From NCBI RefSeq assembly GCF_003788635.1, contig NZ_AYKH01000040.1, positions 120,464 to 184,463 of the forward strand: 64,000 nt of DNA, given 5' to 3'. The DNA is from Salinisphaera orenii subsp. orenii MK-B5 (GTDB taxonomy: Bacteria > Pseudomonadota > Gammaproteobacteria > Nevskiales > Salinisphaeraceae). Of the stretch, positions 8,728 through 17,282 are shown piece by piece (positions within the stretch are counted from its first letter, which is position 1; the number at the start of each line of letters is the position of its first letter). The notes under the pieces are model-generated. The model was not told where the DNA came from. It ran no database searches and was given only the letters and a program-made list of their open reading frames with translations. The position numbers and the translations under genes are program-made.

Positions 8728-9261
8728 TCAGCCCTTGTTGTAGGCCTCGATCGACTTGTTGATCTCGGCCTTGGCCTTCTCGGCGCCTTCCCAGCCGGAG
8801 ATCTTGGACCACTTGCCGTCCTCGTGGTCCTTGTAGTGCTCGAAGAAGTGGGCGATCTTGTTGCGCAGACGCTCGTCGACGTCGTCTAGATCGCGCATCG
8901 CCTTGTAGTAGTCGGTGCTGATCTTGTCGGTCGGCACGCACAGGATCTTGGCGTCCAGGCCGGATTCGTCCTCGGTGCCGAGCACGGCCACCGGGCGGCA
9001 CTTGATCACCGCACCCGGCACGATCGGCTCGGGGGTGAGCACCAGCACGTCGACCGGATCGCCGTCGTCGTACAGCGTCTTCGGCACGAAGCCGTAGTTG
9101 GCCGGGTAGTGCATCGCCACGTTCATGAAGCGGTCGACCATCAGGCAGTCGGTGTCCTTGTCGACTTCGTACTTGACCGAGCTCGAGCCTTCGACGATCT
9201 CGATGATGACGTTGATTTCCTCGGGCGGATTCTTGCCCGGCGTGAGTGCTTCGTAACCCAT
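8728..9261 (-). CDS. ppa: Inorganic pyrophosphatase, family I
   Basis: 177 residues, the normal length for bacterial soluble pyrophosphatase. The family signature DDGDPVDVLVL is complete, with the acidic residues that bind metal and PPi. The N-terminal SSSVKYEVDKDT segment and the YPANYGFVPKT loop are typical. It hydrolyses PPi to two phosphates in the cytoplasm, pulling biosynthetic reactions forward. It lies 93 bases downstream of the PPi-dependent phosphofructokinase on the same strand. The two enzymes compete for the same PPi pool. Confidence 0.96.
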   Translation of the reverse strand: MGYEALTPGKNPPEEINVIIEIVEGSSSVKYEVDKDTDCLMVDRFMNVAMHYPANYGFVPKTLYDDGDPVDVLVLTPEPIVPGAVIKCRPVAVLGTEDESGLDAKILCVPTDKISTDYYKAMRDLDDVDERLRNKIAHFFEHYKDHEDGKWSKISGWEGAEKAKAEINKSIEAYNKG

Positions 9262-9354
9262 CGGGGACCCCTTGACGAATGAATGGAGCGAAAACCGGGC
9301 GTCAGTGTAACCGATGCGTCCGGCGCCCGGCAGCAGGCGCCGGTGCGCCCCCTG

Positions 9355-10617
9355 CTAGATCTGGAAGTCGCGCCCCGTCTTCCGGGCGACCCCCTGATTC
9401 TTCAGGCGGGCGTACTGGGGCAGGCCGTCGGCGTAGGGCGGATAGGCCTCGCCGGCAATCAGCGGCTTGAGGTAGCGCCGCGCCGCGTCGGTGATGTGGA
9501 AGCCGTCCTCGGAGATGAACTCGCGCGGCATCATCTTCTCGACGTTGGCGACCTGGTCCAGCGGCGCCTCGCCGATCGACCATTTGTAGGGCGAGTCGGA
9601 TTCGCGCACGATCGAGACCATGATCCCGGACTTGCCGGCGACCGCGTATTCCACCGCCGCGCGGCCAACCGCATAGGCCTGCTCGACGTCGGTGGCCGAG
9701 GCGATGTGGCGGGCGGCGCGCATGAGATAGTCGGCGATGGCGTAGTGATACTTGTAGCCGAGCCTGCTCTGGATGAGCCCGGCCAGCGTCGGCGCGACGC
9801 CGCCCAGCTGCTTGTGGCCGAAGGCGTCGGTCGTGCCGGCGTCGGCCATGAACTCGCCGTCGGCATTGCGTACGCCCTCCGAGGCGACGATGGTGCAGTA
9901 GCCGTGGCGCTTGACGGTGTCGTCGACCTTGGCCAGAAACTTCTCCTCGTCAAAGGCGATCTCGGGAAACAGCAGCACGTGCGGATCCTGGCCTTCGGCC
10001 TCGCTGGCCAGGCCGCCGGCGGCCGCGGTCCAGCCGGCGTGCCGGCCCATCACTTCCAGAATGAAGATCTTGGTGGAGGTCTTGCACATGCTGGCCAGAT
10101 CGAAGCCGGCCTCTCGGATCGATACCGCGGTGTACTTGGCCACGCTGCCGAAGCCGGGGGAGCAGTCGGTGTGGGGCAGGTCGTTGTCCATCGTCTTGGG
10201 CACGTGGATCGCCTGGATCGGGTAGCCCATCTTCTCGGACAGCTGGCTGACCTTGAGACAGGTGTCGGCCGAGTCGCCGCCGCCGTTGTAGAAGAAGTAA
10301 CCGATGTTATGCGCCTTGAACACCTCGATGAGGCGTTCATACTGCTCGCGGTTGTCCTCGAGCCCCTTGAGCTTGTAGCGGGCGCTGCCGAAGGCGCCGG
10401 CCGGCGTGTGCTTGAGGGCGGCGATCGCACCCGGGCTTTCCGCGCTGGTGTCGATCAGATCCTCGGTCAGGGCGCCGACGATGCCGTCGCGACCGGCGTA
10501 GACCGTGCCGATGGTGTCGGCGTGCTCGCGCGCGGCTTCGATGACGCCGGCAGCGGAGGCATTGATGACGGCGGTCACGCCTCCGCTCTGGGCATAAAAT
10601 GCATTCTTCGGGCTCAT
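9355..10617 (-). CDS. pfp: Pyrophosphate-dependent 6-phosphofructokinase
   Basis: 420 residues. PFK-fold motifs are AQSGGVTAVINAS at the N terminus, NGGGDSADT at the phosphoryl-donor loop and PKTMDND at the active site. The lysine in PKTMDND replaces the glycine of ATP-dependent enzymes (PGTIDND), which in this superfamily marks PPi use. The residue after GGD is Ser, not Gly (ATP type) or Asp (classical PPi type). GFGSVAKY and EVMGRHAGW are also present. The enzyme reversibly phosphorylates fructose 6-phosphate with PPi. The chosen ATG at 10617 has AGGATGG upstream and gives the family N terminus; a longer frame to 10737 lacks support. Confidence 0.9.
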   Translation of the reverse strand: MSPKNAFYAQSGGVTAVINASAAGVIEAAREHADTIGTVYAGRDGIVGALTEDLIDTSAESPGAIAALKHTPAGAFGSARYKLKGLEDNREQYERLIEVFKAHNIGYFFYNGGGDSADTCLKVSQLSEKMGYPIQAIHVPKTMDNDLPHTDCSPGFGSVAKYTAVSIREAGFDLASMCKTSTKIFILEVMGRHAGWTAAAGGLASEAEGQDPHVLLFPEIAFDEEKFLAKVDDTVKRHGYCTIVASEGVRNADGEFMADAGTTDAFGHKQLGGVAPTLAGLIQSRLGYKYHYAIADYLMRAARHIASATDVEQAYAVGRAAVEYAVAGKSGIMVSIVRESDSPYKWSIGEAPLDQVANVEKMMPREFISEDGFHITDAARRYLKPLIAGEAYPPYADGLPQYARLKNQGVARKTGRDFQI

Positions 10618-10683
10618 GAATCCATCCTGGCTGATCGGGCGATGCCAAAGCATACGTGACTGGCCGGGGACGATAAAATTGAC

Positions 10684-10697
10684 TTGCCTTATGGCAA
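10684..10697. promoter_or_regulatory. Short inverted repeat between divergent pfp and adk
   Basis: TTGCC and GGCAA face each other across four bases in the 170-base divergent gap. The sequence overlaps a possible adk -35 element (TTGACT at 10678-10683). It could be an operator for either gene. It is short, and no regulator is identified. Confidence 0.25.
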
Positions 10698-10787
10698 CCA
10701 TTAACGTCGAGCGTCCGCTCACGCTCGGCTGGTGCAACCGAGTGTCCGTTCTGCCGTCCTGTTCAGGATGCCTTTCGCGAGGAAGAA

Positions 10788-11354
10788 ATGCTTAAGATCG
10801 TGCTGTTGGGCCCGCCCGGGTCGGGTAAGGGAACACAAAGTGAAAAACTGGTGGCCGAGTACGGCGTGCCGCAGATCTCGACCGGCGATCTGCTTCGCAA
10901 CGCGGTGGCCAACGGCACGGAGCTCGGCAACAAGGCCAAGGCCGCGATGGATGCGGGTGAACTGGTGTCCGACGACATCGTCGTCGGCATGATCCGCGAG
11001 CGTCTGGAAGAGCCCGACACCGAGAACGGCTTCATCCTCGACGGTTTCCCGCGCAGCCTGTCCCAGGCCGAGGCGCTGGACGAGCTGCTCGAGCGTCTGG
11101 GCCGGCCGCTGCAGGCGGTCGTCCACGTCAAGGTGGATCAGGAAGAGATCGTCCAACGTCTGCTCGAGCGCGGCCGTGCCGACGACAACGAGGACACGAT
11201 CCGCAACCGGTTGAAGGTATTCGAGGACTCGACTGCACCGCTGGTCGCCTACTATGAGGAGCGCGGCCTGCTGTCCGCGGTTTCCGGCATGGGCGAGGTC
11301 GACGAGATCTACGCCCGCATCAAGAACGCGCTGCCGGCCGAAGCGAAAGGCTGA
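10788..11354 (+). CDS. adk: Adenylate kinase, short form without zinc-finger lid
   Basis: 188 residues. The P-loop GPPGSGKGT is at 8-16, the AMP-binding STGDLLR near 30 and DGFPRS near 85. The lid is reduced to a short loop (LLERGRADDNEDT), so this is the short variant, about 25-30 residues smaller than E. coli Adk. It converts ATP + AMP to two ADP in the cytoplasm. GAGGAAG lies just before the ATG. It converges on rnd with ten bases between the stops. Confidence 0.95.
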   Translation: MLKIVLLGPPGSGKGTQSEKLVAEYGVPQISTGDLLRNAVANGTELGNKAKAAMDAGELVSDDIVVGMIRERLEEPDTENGFILDGFPRSLSQAEALDELLERLGRPLQAVVHVKVDQEEIVQRLLERGRADDNEDTIRNRLKVFEDSTAPLVAYYEERGLLSAVSGMGEVDEIYARIKNALPAEAKG

Positions 11355-11364
11355 GGTCTTCGCC

Positions 11365-12504
11365 TTAGGTCGGGGTATCGAGGTCGGCGGCCGCCGCCTC
11401 GATCGCCTCGACCACCGCATCGCCGGCGACCGCCGCCCGCCAGCCGGTGAGCAGCGGGGTGTCGCGCTCGCCGTCGACCAGCCGTGCCACCTCGCGCCGG
11501 CTGGCGAGACGGGCGCTGGCGATGCCGGCGCTCTCGGCCCGCGCCTCGAGCCGCTCCATGCCCGCGCGGATCAGGGCTTTCTCCCGCGGTGACGGCGGGC
11601 CGGAGCTGTCGTCGAGCGGCTCGGCCGGGCGCGCGGTGGCGCGGGCGACGCACTCGATCAGGGCGTCGCCGTGGCGGCTCGCCGTCTTGGCCGGCAGGGC
11701 CCGGATCGCGTTCAGGGCCTCGGTATCCGCCGGCTGACGCCGGGCGATCTCCATGAGCGCGTCGTTGGCCAGAATCCATTTCCGGGGCCGATCCGTGGTC
11801 ACCGCCTCGCGCTCGCGCCAGGCCGCGATTTCCGCCAGCGCCTGCTGCTGACCGCCCGCCAGCCTGTGGCGGTTCTTCAGCCGCTTCCACGCCATATCCG
11901 GCGCCGGTTCGAAGCGGGCCGGATCCTGCATGCGCGTGCAATCCTCGGCCAGCCACGCCGATCGACCGGCGGCGGCAAGGCGATCCACGAGCACGGCGTA
12001 GGCGACCGCGAGATAGCGCACGTCGTCGGCCGCATAGCCGAGCGCGCCCTCGGCCAGCGGCCGTTTGCTCCAGTCGGTGCGCGTGTGGGCCTTGGGCAGA
12101 TCGATGTCGAGCAGGGCCGCGATCAGGCGGGCATAGCCCATCTGATCGTCGAAGCCCACCAGGGCCGCGGCGATCTGGGTGTCGAACACGGGCGCGGGCA
12201 GGGCGCCGAAGCGCTGATAGAGCACTTCCAGATCCTGCTCGGCGGCATGGAAGACCTTGAGCACGTCCGGGTCGAGCAGCAGCTCGGCGAGCGGCGCGAG
12301 ATCGTCGATCGCGAGCACGTCCACCAGCACGATGTGTTCGGCATCCGCGAGCTGGACCAGACAGAGTCTGGGATAGTAGGTGCGTTCGCGCAGGAATTCG
12401 GTATCGATGGCGACCCAGTCACATGTGCGCAGCCGCTCGACCGATTCGGCCAGCGCCGCGGTGTCGGTGATCGTGACCACGCGTTCGGGCGGCTTCGGTA
12501 TCAT
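11365..12504 (-). CDS. rnd: Ribonuclease D
   Basis: 379 residues. The N-terminal DEDD exonuclease domain (about 10-180) has WVAIDTEF, a middle VFHAAEQDLEVL, FDTQIAA and GYAADDVRYL, which carry the four acidic residues and the tyrosine of the DEDDy class. An HRDC domain follows at about 215-290. RNase D trims tRNA precursors and other stable RNAs from the 3' end. The start at 12504 has AAGGAA at a good distance; a frame-consistent ATG at 12534 has no ribosome site. It is divergent from the membrane protein gene with 45 bases between starts. Confidence 0.93.
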   Translation of the reverse strand: MIPKPPERVVTITDTAALAESVERLRTCDWVAIDTEFLRERTYYPRLCLVQLADAEHIVLVDVLAIDDLAPLAELLLDPDVLKVFHAAEQDLEVLYQRFGALPAPVFDTQIAAALVGFDDQMGYARLIAALLDIDLPKAHTRTDWSKRPLAEGALGYAADDVRYLAVAYAVLVDRLAAAGRSAWLAEDCTRMQDPARFEPAPDMAWKRLKNRHRLAGGQQQALAEIAAWREREAVTTDRPRKWILANDALMEIARRQPADTEALNAIRALPAKTASRHGDALIECVARATARPAEPLDDSSGPPSPREKALIRAGMERLEARAESAGIASARLASRREVARLVDGERDTPLLTGWRAAVAGDAVVEAIEAAAADLDTPT

Positions 12505-12549
12505 GCCGTGTTCCTTGTTCAGGATCGCTTTCATGGGGATGGGTCGTTG

Positions 12550-13080
12550 ATGGTCTTTGCGCGCCGGGTGATCGAATTGATGCTCCTGCGACGTGGTCCC
12601 CAGGACATGCCCGGGGATCAGACGTCGCTCGCGGCCAGCGCCGCGGTCTATTGTATCCTGCTGGTCCTGCAGGTCGGGCTGATCACCCCGCCCGGGTATG
12701 CCGTGTTCCAGGCCGTGGTCGCCACCGCCCTGATCGCGCTCTATGTCCGCACCGTGCTGCGAATGCGCGGGCTGGGCAACCGCTTCGCCCAGACCGCGAC
12801 GTCGCTGTACGCCGCAGGGGCCACGCTGACGCTGATCATGCTGGCGCCAACGCATGCGATGACGCCGTATCTCGAGGCGATCGCCCAGGCCAACGATCCC
12901 CAGCAGGTGCCGATGCCGCCGGGCTATGTCGTGCTCGCCTACGTCGCCATGGGCGTCTGGGGGCTGGCGATCTACAGCCACATCTATCGGCATGCGCTGG
13001 ACAGCTCGATCTGGCTCGGCGTCGGCGCCGCGCTCGCCTTCGAGGTGCTGCTGCTCGTCGTCTTCTCCGTGCTGGGCTGA
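12550..13080 (+). CDS. Small integral membrane protein of unknown function
   Basis: 176 residues with about four hydrophobic helices: near 30-50, 52-72, 88-105, and two close segments in 125-175 separated by a short basic turn. The N terminus is basic and cytoplasmic in style (MVFARRVIELMLLRRG). I do not recognise a named family. It ends five bases before mpl, so it may be co-expressed with that murein-recycling ligase. The ATG at 12550 was chosen because the longer frame runs back into rnd on the opposite strand. Confidence 0.75.
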   Translation: MVFARRVIELMLLRRGPQDMPGDQTSLAASAAVYCILLVLQVGLITPPGYAVFQAVVATALIALYVRTVLRMRGLGNRFAQTATSLYAAGATLTLIMLAPTHAMTPYLEAIAQANDPQQVPMPPGYVVLAYVAMGVWGLAIYSHIYRHALDSSIWLGVGAALAFEVLLLVVFSVLG

Positions 13081-13085
13081 GCTGC

Positions 13086-14429
13086 ATGCACGTTCATATC
13101 CTCGGTATCGGCGGTACCTTCATGGCCGGCGTGGCGCTGCTGGCGCGCGCGGCCGGGCATCGCGTGACCGGCTCCGACGCCGGCCTGTATCCGCCCATGA
13201 GCACTCAGCTGGCCGACGCCGGCATCGACGTCATGGACGGCTATGCCGCGGCCCATCTCGACCCTGCGCCCGACCAGGTCGTGATCGGCAATGCCATGAC
13301 GCGCGGCAATCCGGCGGTCGAACACACCCTCGACGCCGGCCTGGCGTACACCTCGGGCCCGCAGTGGCTGGCCGAGAACATCCTTCGCGGGCGCTGGGTG
13401 CTGGCCGTCGCCGGCACCCACGGCAAGACCACGACCGCGAGCATGCTCGCCCACATTCTGCAGCACGCGGGGCTGGCGCCCGGTTTCCTCATCGGCGGCA
13501 TCGCCCCGGACCTGGGCCGCTCGGCGGCCATGGGGTCGAGCGATTTCTTCGTGGTCGAGGCGGACGAGTACGACACCGCTTTCTTCGACAAGCGGGCCAA
13601 GTTCGTCCATTACCGCCCGCGGACGCTGGTGCTGAACAATCTGGAATTCGACCACGCCGACATCTTCGACGATCTCGAGGCCATCAAGCGGCAGTTCCAT
13701 CATCTGGTCCGCACCGTGCCTGCAGGCGGCCAGATCGTGCACAACGCCTCCGAGCCCGCGCTCGACGACGTGCTCGCCCGCGGCTGCTGGACACCGACCG
13801 TCGCCTTCAATGGGGCCGTCGGCTGGCAGGCCGAGGCGATGACCGCGGCCGGCGATAGGCTCCGGATCCGTCTCGACGGGGCCGACGTCGGTGAACTGTC
13901 CTGGTCGCTCGGTGGGGCCCACAACCGCGACAACGCGCTCGCGGCGCTCGCGGCAGCGCGCCATGTGGGCGTCGCCCCCGAGGTCGGCATCGAGGCGCTG
14001 TCCGCTTTCAGCGGCGTGCGGCGGCGGCTCGAGCTGCGAGGCACGCCCGGCGGCATCGCCGTCTACGACGATTTCGCGCATCACCCGACCGCCATTCGCA
14101 CGACGCTGGACGGCCTGCGCGCCGGTGCGCGGGACGGCCGCATTCTCGTGGTCTTCGAACCGCGATCGAACACCATGCGCCGCGGCGTCCACGCCGACAC
14201 GCTCGCCGCGAGCTTCGAGCGTGCGGACGCCGTCTACGTCTATGCCGCGAATATCGACTGGGATGCCGATGCCGTGTTCGCCGGCCTCGGGGACCGGGTG
14301 ACGCTGGCCGACGATATCGACCATCTGGTCGCCGCGGTCGTCGCCGCCGCGGCCCCGGGCGATACTGTCGTCGTGATGAGCAACGGGGGCTTCGGCGGCA
14401 TTCACGAGCGTCTTCTCGACGCGCTCTGA
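13086..14429 (+). CDS. mpl: UDP-N-acetylmuramate:L-alanyl-gamma-D-glutamyl-meso-diaminopimelate ligase
   Basis: 447 residues, the Mpl length. It has the three-domain Mur ligase fold: an N-terminal MHVHILGIGGTFMAG Rossmann segment, the ATP P-loop GTHGKTTTASM (about 112-122), EADEYDTAFFDKR, and a C-terminal DDFAHHPTAI typical of MurC/Mpl. It attaches recycled tripeptide to UDP-MurNAc, saving three ligase steps. It is distinct from murC at 58339. The start follows the membrane-protein stop closely. A strong terminator follows. Confidence 0.94.
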   Translation: MHVHILGIGGTFMAGVALLARAAGHRVTGSDAGLYPPMSTQLADAGIDVMDGYAAAHLDPAPDQVVIGNAMTRGNPAVEHTLDAGLAYTSGPQWLAENILRGRWVLAVAGTHGKTTTASMLAHILQHAGLAPGFLIGGIAPDLGRSAAMGSSDFFVVEADEYDTAFFDKRAKFVHYRPRTLVLNNLEFDHADIFDDLEAIKRQFHHLVRTVPAGGQIVHNASEPALDDVLARGCWTPTVAFNGAVGWQAEAMTAAGDRLRIRLDGADVGELSWSLGGAHNRDNALAALAAARHVGVAPEVGIEALSAFSGVRRRLELRGTPGGIAVYDDFAHHPTAIRTTLDGLRAGARDGRILVVFEPRSNTMRRGVHADTLAASFERADAVYVYAANIDWDADAVFAGLGDRVTLADDIDHLVAAVVAAAAPGDTVVVMSNGGFGGIHERLLDAL

Positions 14430-14468
14430 GCGCGCTCCGCCCCGGCGTCGCCAAAACGGCGCCAAAAA

Positions 14469-14492
14469 AAAAGACCGCCGAAGCGGTCTTTT
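14469..14492 (+). terminator. Intrinsic terminator of mpl
   Basis: AAAAGACCGC and GCGGTCTTTT pair around a CGAA tetraloop, preceded by more A. It starts 39 bases after the mpl stop. It also forms the left border of the three-unit repeat. Confidence 0.88.
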
Positions 14493-14580
14493 GAATTTCG
14501 CCCGGCCGGACCGGACCACGCCGAGGCACGAGGGGGGACCGGGAGACGCCGGCCCGACCGAGCGAAAACGATGGCAGCCG
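14491..14580. repeat. Palindromic repeat unit 1 of 3
   Basis: Begins TTGAATTTCG and ends AGCGAAAACG-ATGGCAGCC. The outer arms are imperfectly complementary (TTCGCCCGGCCGGACCGG with the reverse complement of GCCGGCCCGACCGAGCGAA). The inner 40 bases, from CCACGCCGAGGCACG at 14516, are almost identical in all three units. An A/T-flanked hairpin at about 14565-14592 joins it to unit 2. Confidence 0.9.
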
Positions 14581-14590
14581 GGCTGCCGTT

Positions 14591-14682
14591 TTGAATTTCG
14601 CTTTGACCGGGCCGGCCCACGCCGAGGCACGAGGGGGGGACCGGGGAGATGCCGGCCCGGCAAAGCGAAAACCGATGGCCTC
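14591..14682. repeat. Palindromic repeat unit 2 of 3
   Basis: Same layout as unit 1, with the core at 14617, 101 bases after the first. The arms are the best matched of the three: CGCTTTG(A)CCGGGCCGGC faces GCCGGCCCGGCAAAGCG, a 17-bp stem with one bulged A. Its right border lacks a clear hairpin. Confidence 0.9.
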
Positions 14683-14695
14683 GTGTCCGCCGCCT

Positions 14696-14786
14696 TTGAA
14701 TTCGCTGCGACCGAGCCGACCCACGCCGAGGCACGAGGGGGGACCGGGGAGACGTCGGCCCGGCCGAGCGAAAAAGGCTGGCAGCC
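14696..14786. repeat. Palindromic repeat unit 3 of 3
   Basis: The core starts at 14721, 104 bases after unit 2. The arms have drifted (TTCGCTGCGACCGAGCCGAC against GTCGGCCCGGCCGAGCGAA) but still pair in part. Its right end merges with the terminator of the EF-hand gene. Confidence 0.88.
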
Positions 14787-14794
14787 ACGCTGCC
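14771..14794 (-). terminator. Intrinsic terminator of the EF-hand gene
   Basis: On the minus strand, GGCAGC and GCTGCC pair around GTG, then AGCC and five T follow. It lies six bases after the EF-hand stop codon, so that transcript is probably monocistronic. Confidence 0.85.
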
Positions 14795-14800
14795 GAACTC

Positions 14801-15088
14801 CTACATACTGTCGTCCTGTTCGTTGTCCTGTTGCTCTTGCATCGACGCCATGTACTGCTTGAACTCTTCGCGCGTCACCTTGCCGTCGTCGTTCGCATCC
14901 ATGTCGTCGAACTTCGCCTCCCAGGGCGTGCTCGCGACTTCCTCCGGCGACAACGCGCCGTCGGCGTCGGCATCCATGGTCGCCCAGGAGGCCGAAGCGT
15001 CTGTGCCGGTGCCGCTGGCTACGAGAGAGGTCGTTGCCAGCGGGATCGCGACGGCGATCCCGGCGATTACGGCGTAGCGTTTCTTCAT
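14801..15088 (-). CDS. Small exported EF-hand calcium-binding protein
   Basis: 95 residues. The N terminus (MKKRYAVIAG, hydrophobic to about 25) is a Sec signal or anchor. Two 12-residue EF-hand loops follow: D39-x-D41-x-D43-G-x-x-S47-x-x-E50 and D64-x-N66-x-D68-G-x-x-T72-x-x-E75, both with all usual ligands. The acidic tail ends in QDNEQDDSM. It probably binds Ca2+ in the periplasm or at the membrane; no enzymatic domain is present. It lies directly downstream of the glrK-qseG-glrR operon but has its own sigma-54 promoter and terminator. The ATG at 15088 was chosen because it creates the signal peptide and leaves about 29 bases of leader. Confidence 0.87.
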   Translation of the reverse strand: MKKRYAVIAGIAVAIPLATTSLVASGTGTDASASWATMDADADGALSPEEVASTPWEAKFDDMDANDDGKVTREEFKQYMASMQEQQDNEQDDSM

Positions 15089-15127
15089 GACCCGACCGTG
15101 TTTCCGATCACTTGTTGATGCTGATAG

Positions 15128-15143
15128 AGCAACCCCCGTGCCA
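15128..15143 (-). promoter_or_regulatory. Sigma-54 (-24/-12) promoter of the EF-hand gene
   Basis: Minus-strand TGGCACG-GGGG-TTGCT matches the sigma-54 consensus TGGCACG-N4-TTGCW at every fixed base, with exactly ten bases between the -24 GG and the -12 GC. The predicted start of transcription is near 15117, 29 bases before the ATG. Such promoters need an AAA+ activator bound upstream, and one (glrR) is the adjacent gene. Confidence 0.92.
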
Positions 15144-15238
15144 ATCCGAATAATATCTTTAAAAACAATGTCCTGCGACGTTTCTCTGGAGCAGGAAGGC
15201 GCCAGCACGCGCTGTGGTCTCCCGCAGCGGCACAAACC

Positions 15239-15256
15239 TGTTGCCGTATGGCGACA
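15239..15256. promoter_or_regulatory. Promoter-proximal GlrR-type activator site
   Basis: TGTT-N10-GACA with a palindromic middle (TTGCCGTATGGCGA). It differs by one base from TGTC-N10-GACA, the site known for GlrR in enterobacteria. The centre is about 130 bases upstream of the predicted start, a normal distance for a sigma-54 activator. Confidence 0.75.
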
Positions 15257-15302
15257 GTCAATCGCGTCGTCGCTCAAGAAATTGAAATAAAAGAAAAAAT
15301 TA

Positions 15303-15320
15303 TGTCGCCGTATGGCGACG
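15303..15320. promoter_or_regulatory. Promoter-distal GlrR-type activator site
   Basis: TGTC-N10-GACG, a perfect GTCGCC/GGCGAC palindrome around GTAT. The ten middle bases are the same as in the proximal site, 64 bases away, or about six helical turns. The DNA between the sites is A+T-rich (15278-15302), and a second A+T-rich patch lies at 15146-15170, suitable for bending by a protein such as IHF. Confidence 0.75.
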
Positions 15321-15372
15321 GCTGGGGCGGAATGCCGATTCCCGCGTGTCGTCGCAGGGCAACAGGCCACGG

Positions 15373-16730
<1,358 letters not shown>

Positions 16731-16731
<1 letters not shown>

Positions 16732-17282
16732 CAGGGCGGACTGGAGCCCAGCCGTTCCTCGATGGTCGCCATCTCGCGCAGCTTGCGTTGGGCCTCGTCG
16801 AGCTCGGCCTCGAGTTCGGCGATGCGCGCCCGGGCGTCCTCGCTGTCGTCGTCGCTCGGACTCTGCTCGGTGAGCCGGGTGTAGAAGCGTCGGTAATCCC
16901 GAAGGTACTGTCGTGCCGCAGCGTTCCAGCGCGCATCGTCGGCCTCCAGCGCGCGGCCGGCGTAGCGTGCGGCCAGATCCGGCGTGTAGCGCGTCTGTTT
17001 CGGCGCGCCGTAGGCCAGAGCCAGCCGGGCGAGGTTCCGGGCGTCGGGTGCGTCGTCGACCGCGGACCGGGCCTGCTCGACCGCCTTGGCGCGCGCTTCG
17101 GGGCTGCCCGACTGCAGCTCGTGCGCGTACAGCAGCAGGTCGATCGCGGGATCCGCGGCCTGCTCGGTCTCGTGCGCGACGTCCTCGGTCTCTGCGGACG
17201 GTCGGTGCGCGCAGCCGGCGACCAGCAGCGCGCCGAGCATCGCCGCCACGCAGAGCGTGTGCGTCCGACGTTCAGAGTGCAT
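16731..17282 (-). CDS. qseG: QseG-like lipoprotein between kinase and regulator
   Basis: 183 residues. A lipoprotein signal peptide ends in LLVAGC, lipidated Cys24. The middle is helical and repeat-like (SAVDDAPDARNLARLALAYG, then AARYAGRALEADDARW). The C terminus is a long coiled coil (about 140-178). In E. coli the equivalent gene lies between glrK and glrR and encodes an outer-membrane lipoprotein that activates the kinase. The same position here supports the name, although sequence identity is likely low. The start overlaps the end of the kinase gene by 11 bases, and the stop overlaps the regulator start. Confidence 0.8.

Noticed and set aside
14491..14786. Three regularly spaced repeats as a small CRISPR array
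   Set aside because: Units are about 100 bases, palindromic and contiguous, without short repeats separated by unique spacers, and no cas gene is nearby.
12984..14788. Minus-strand open frames over the repeat block with repeated peptide motifs
   Set aside because: The repeated peptides (PRRG, ASAW and similar) are translations of the three DNA repeat units in different phases; no start site or family supports a protein.
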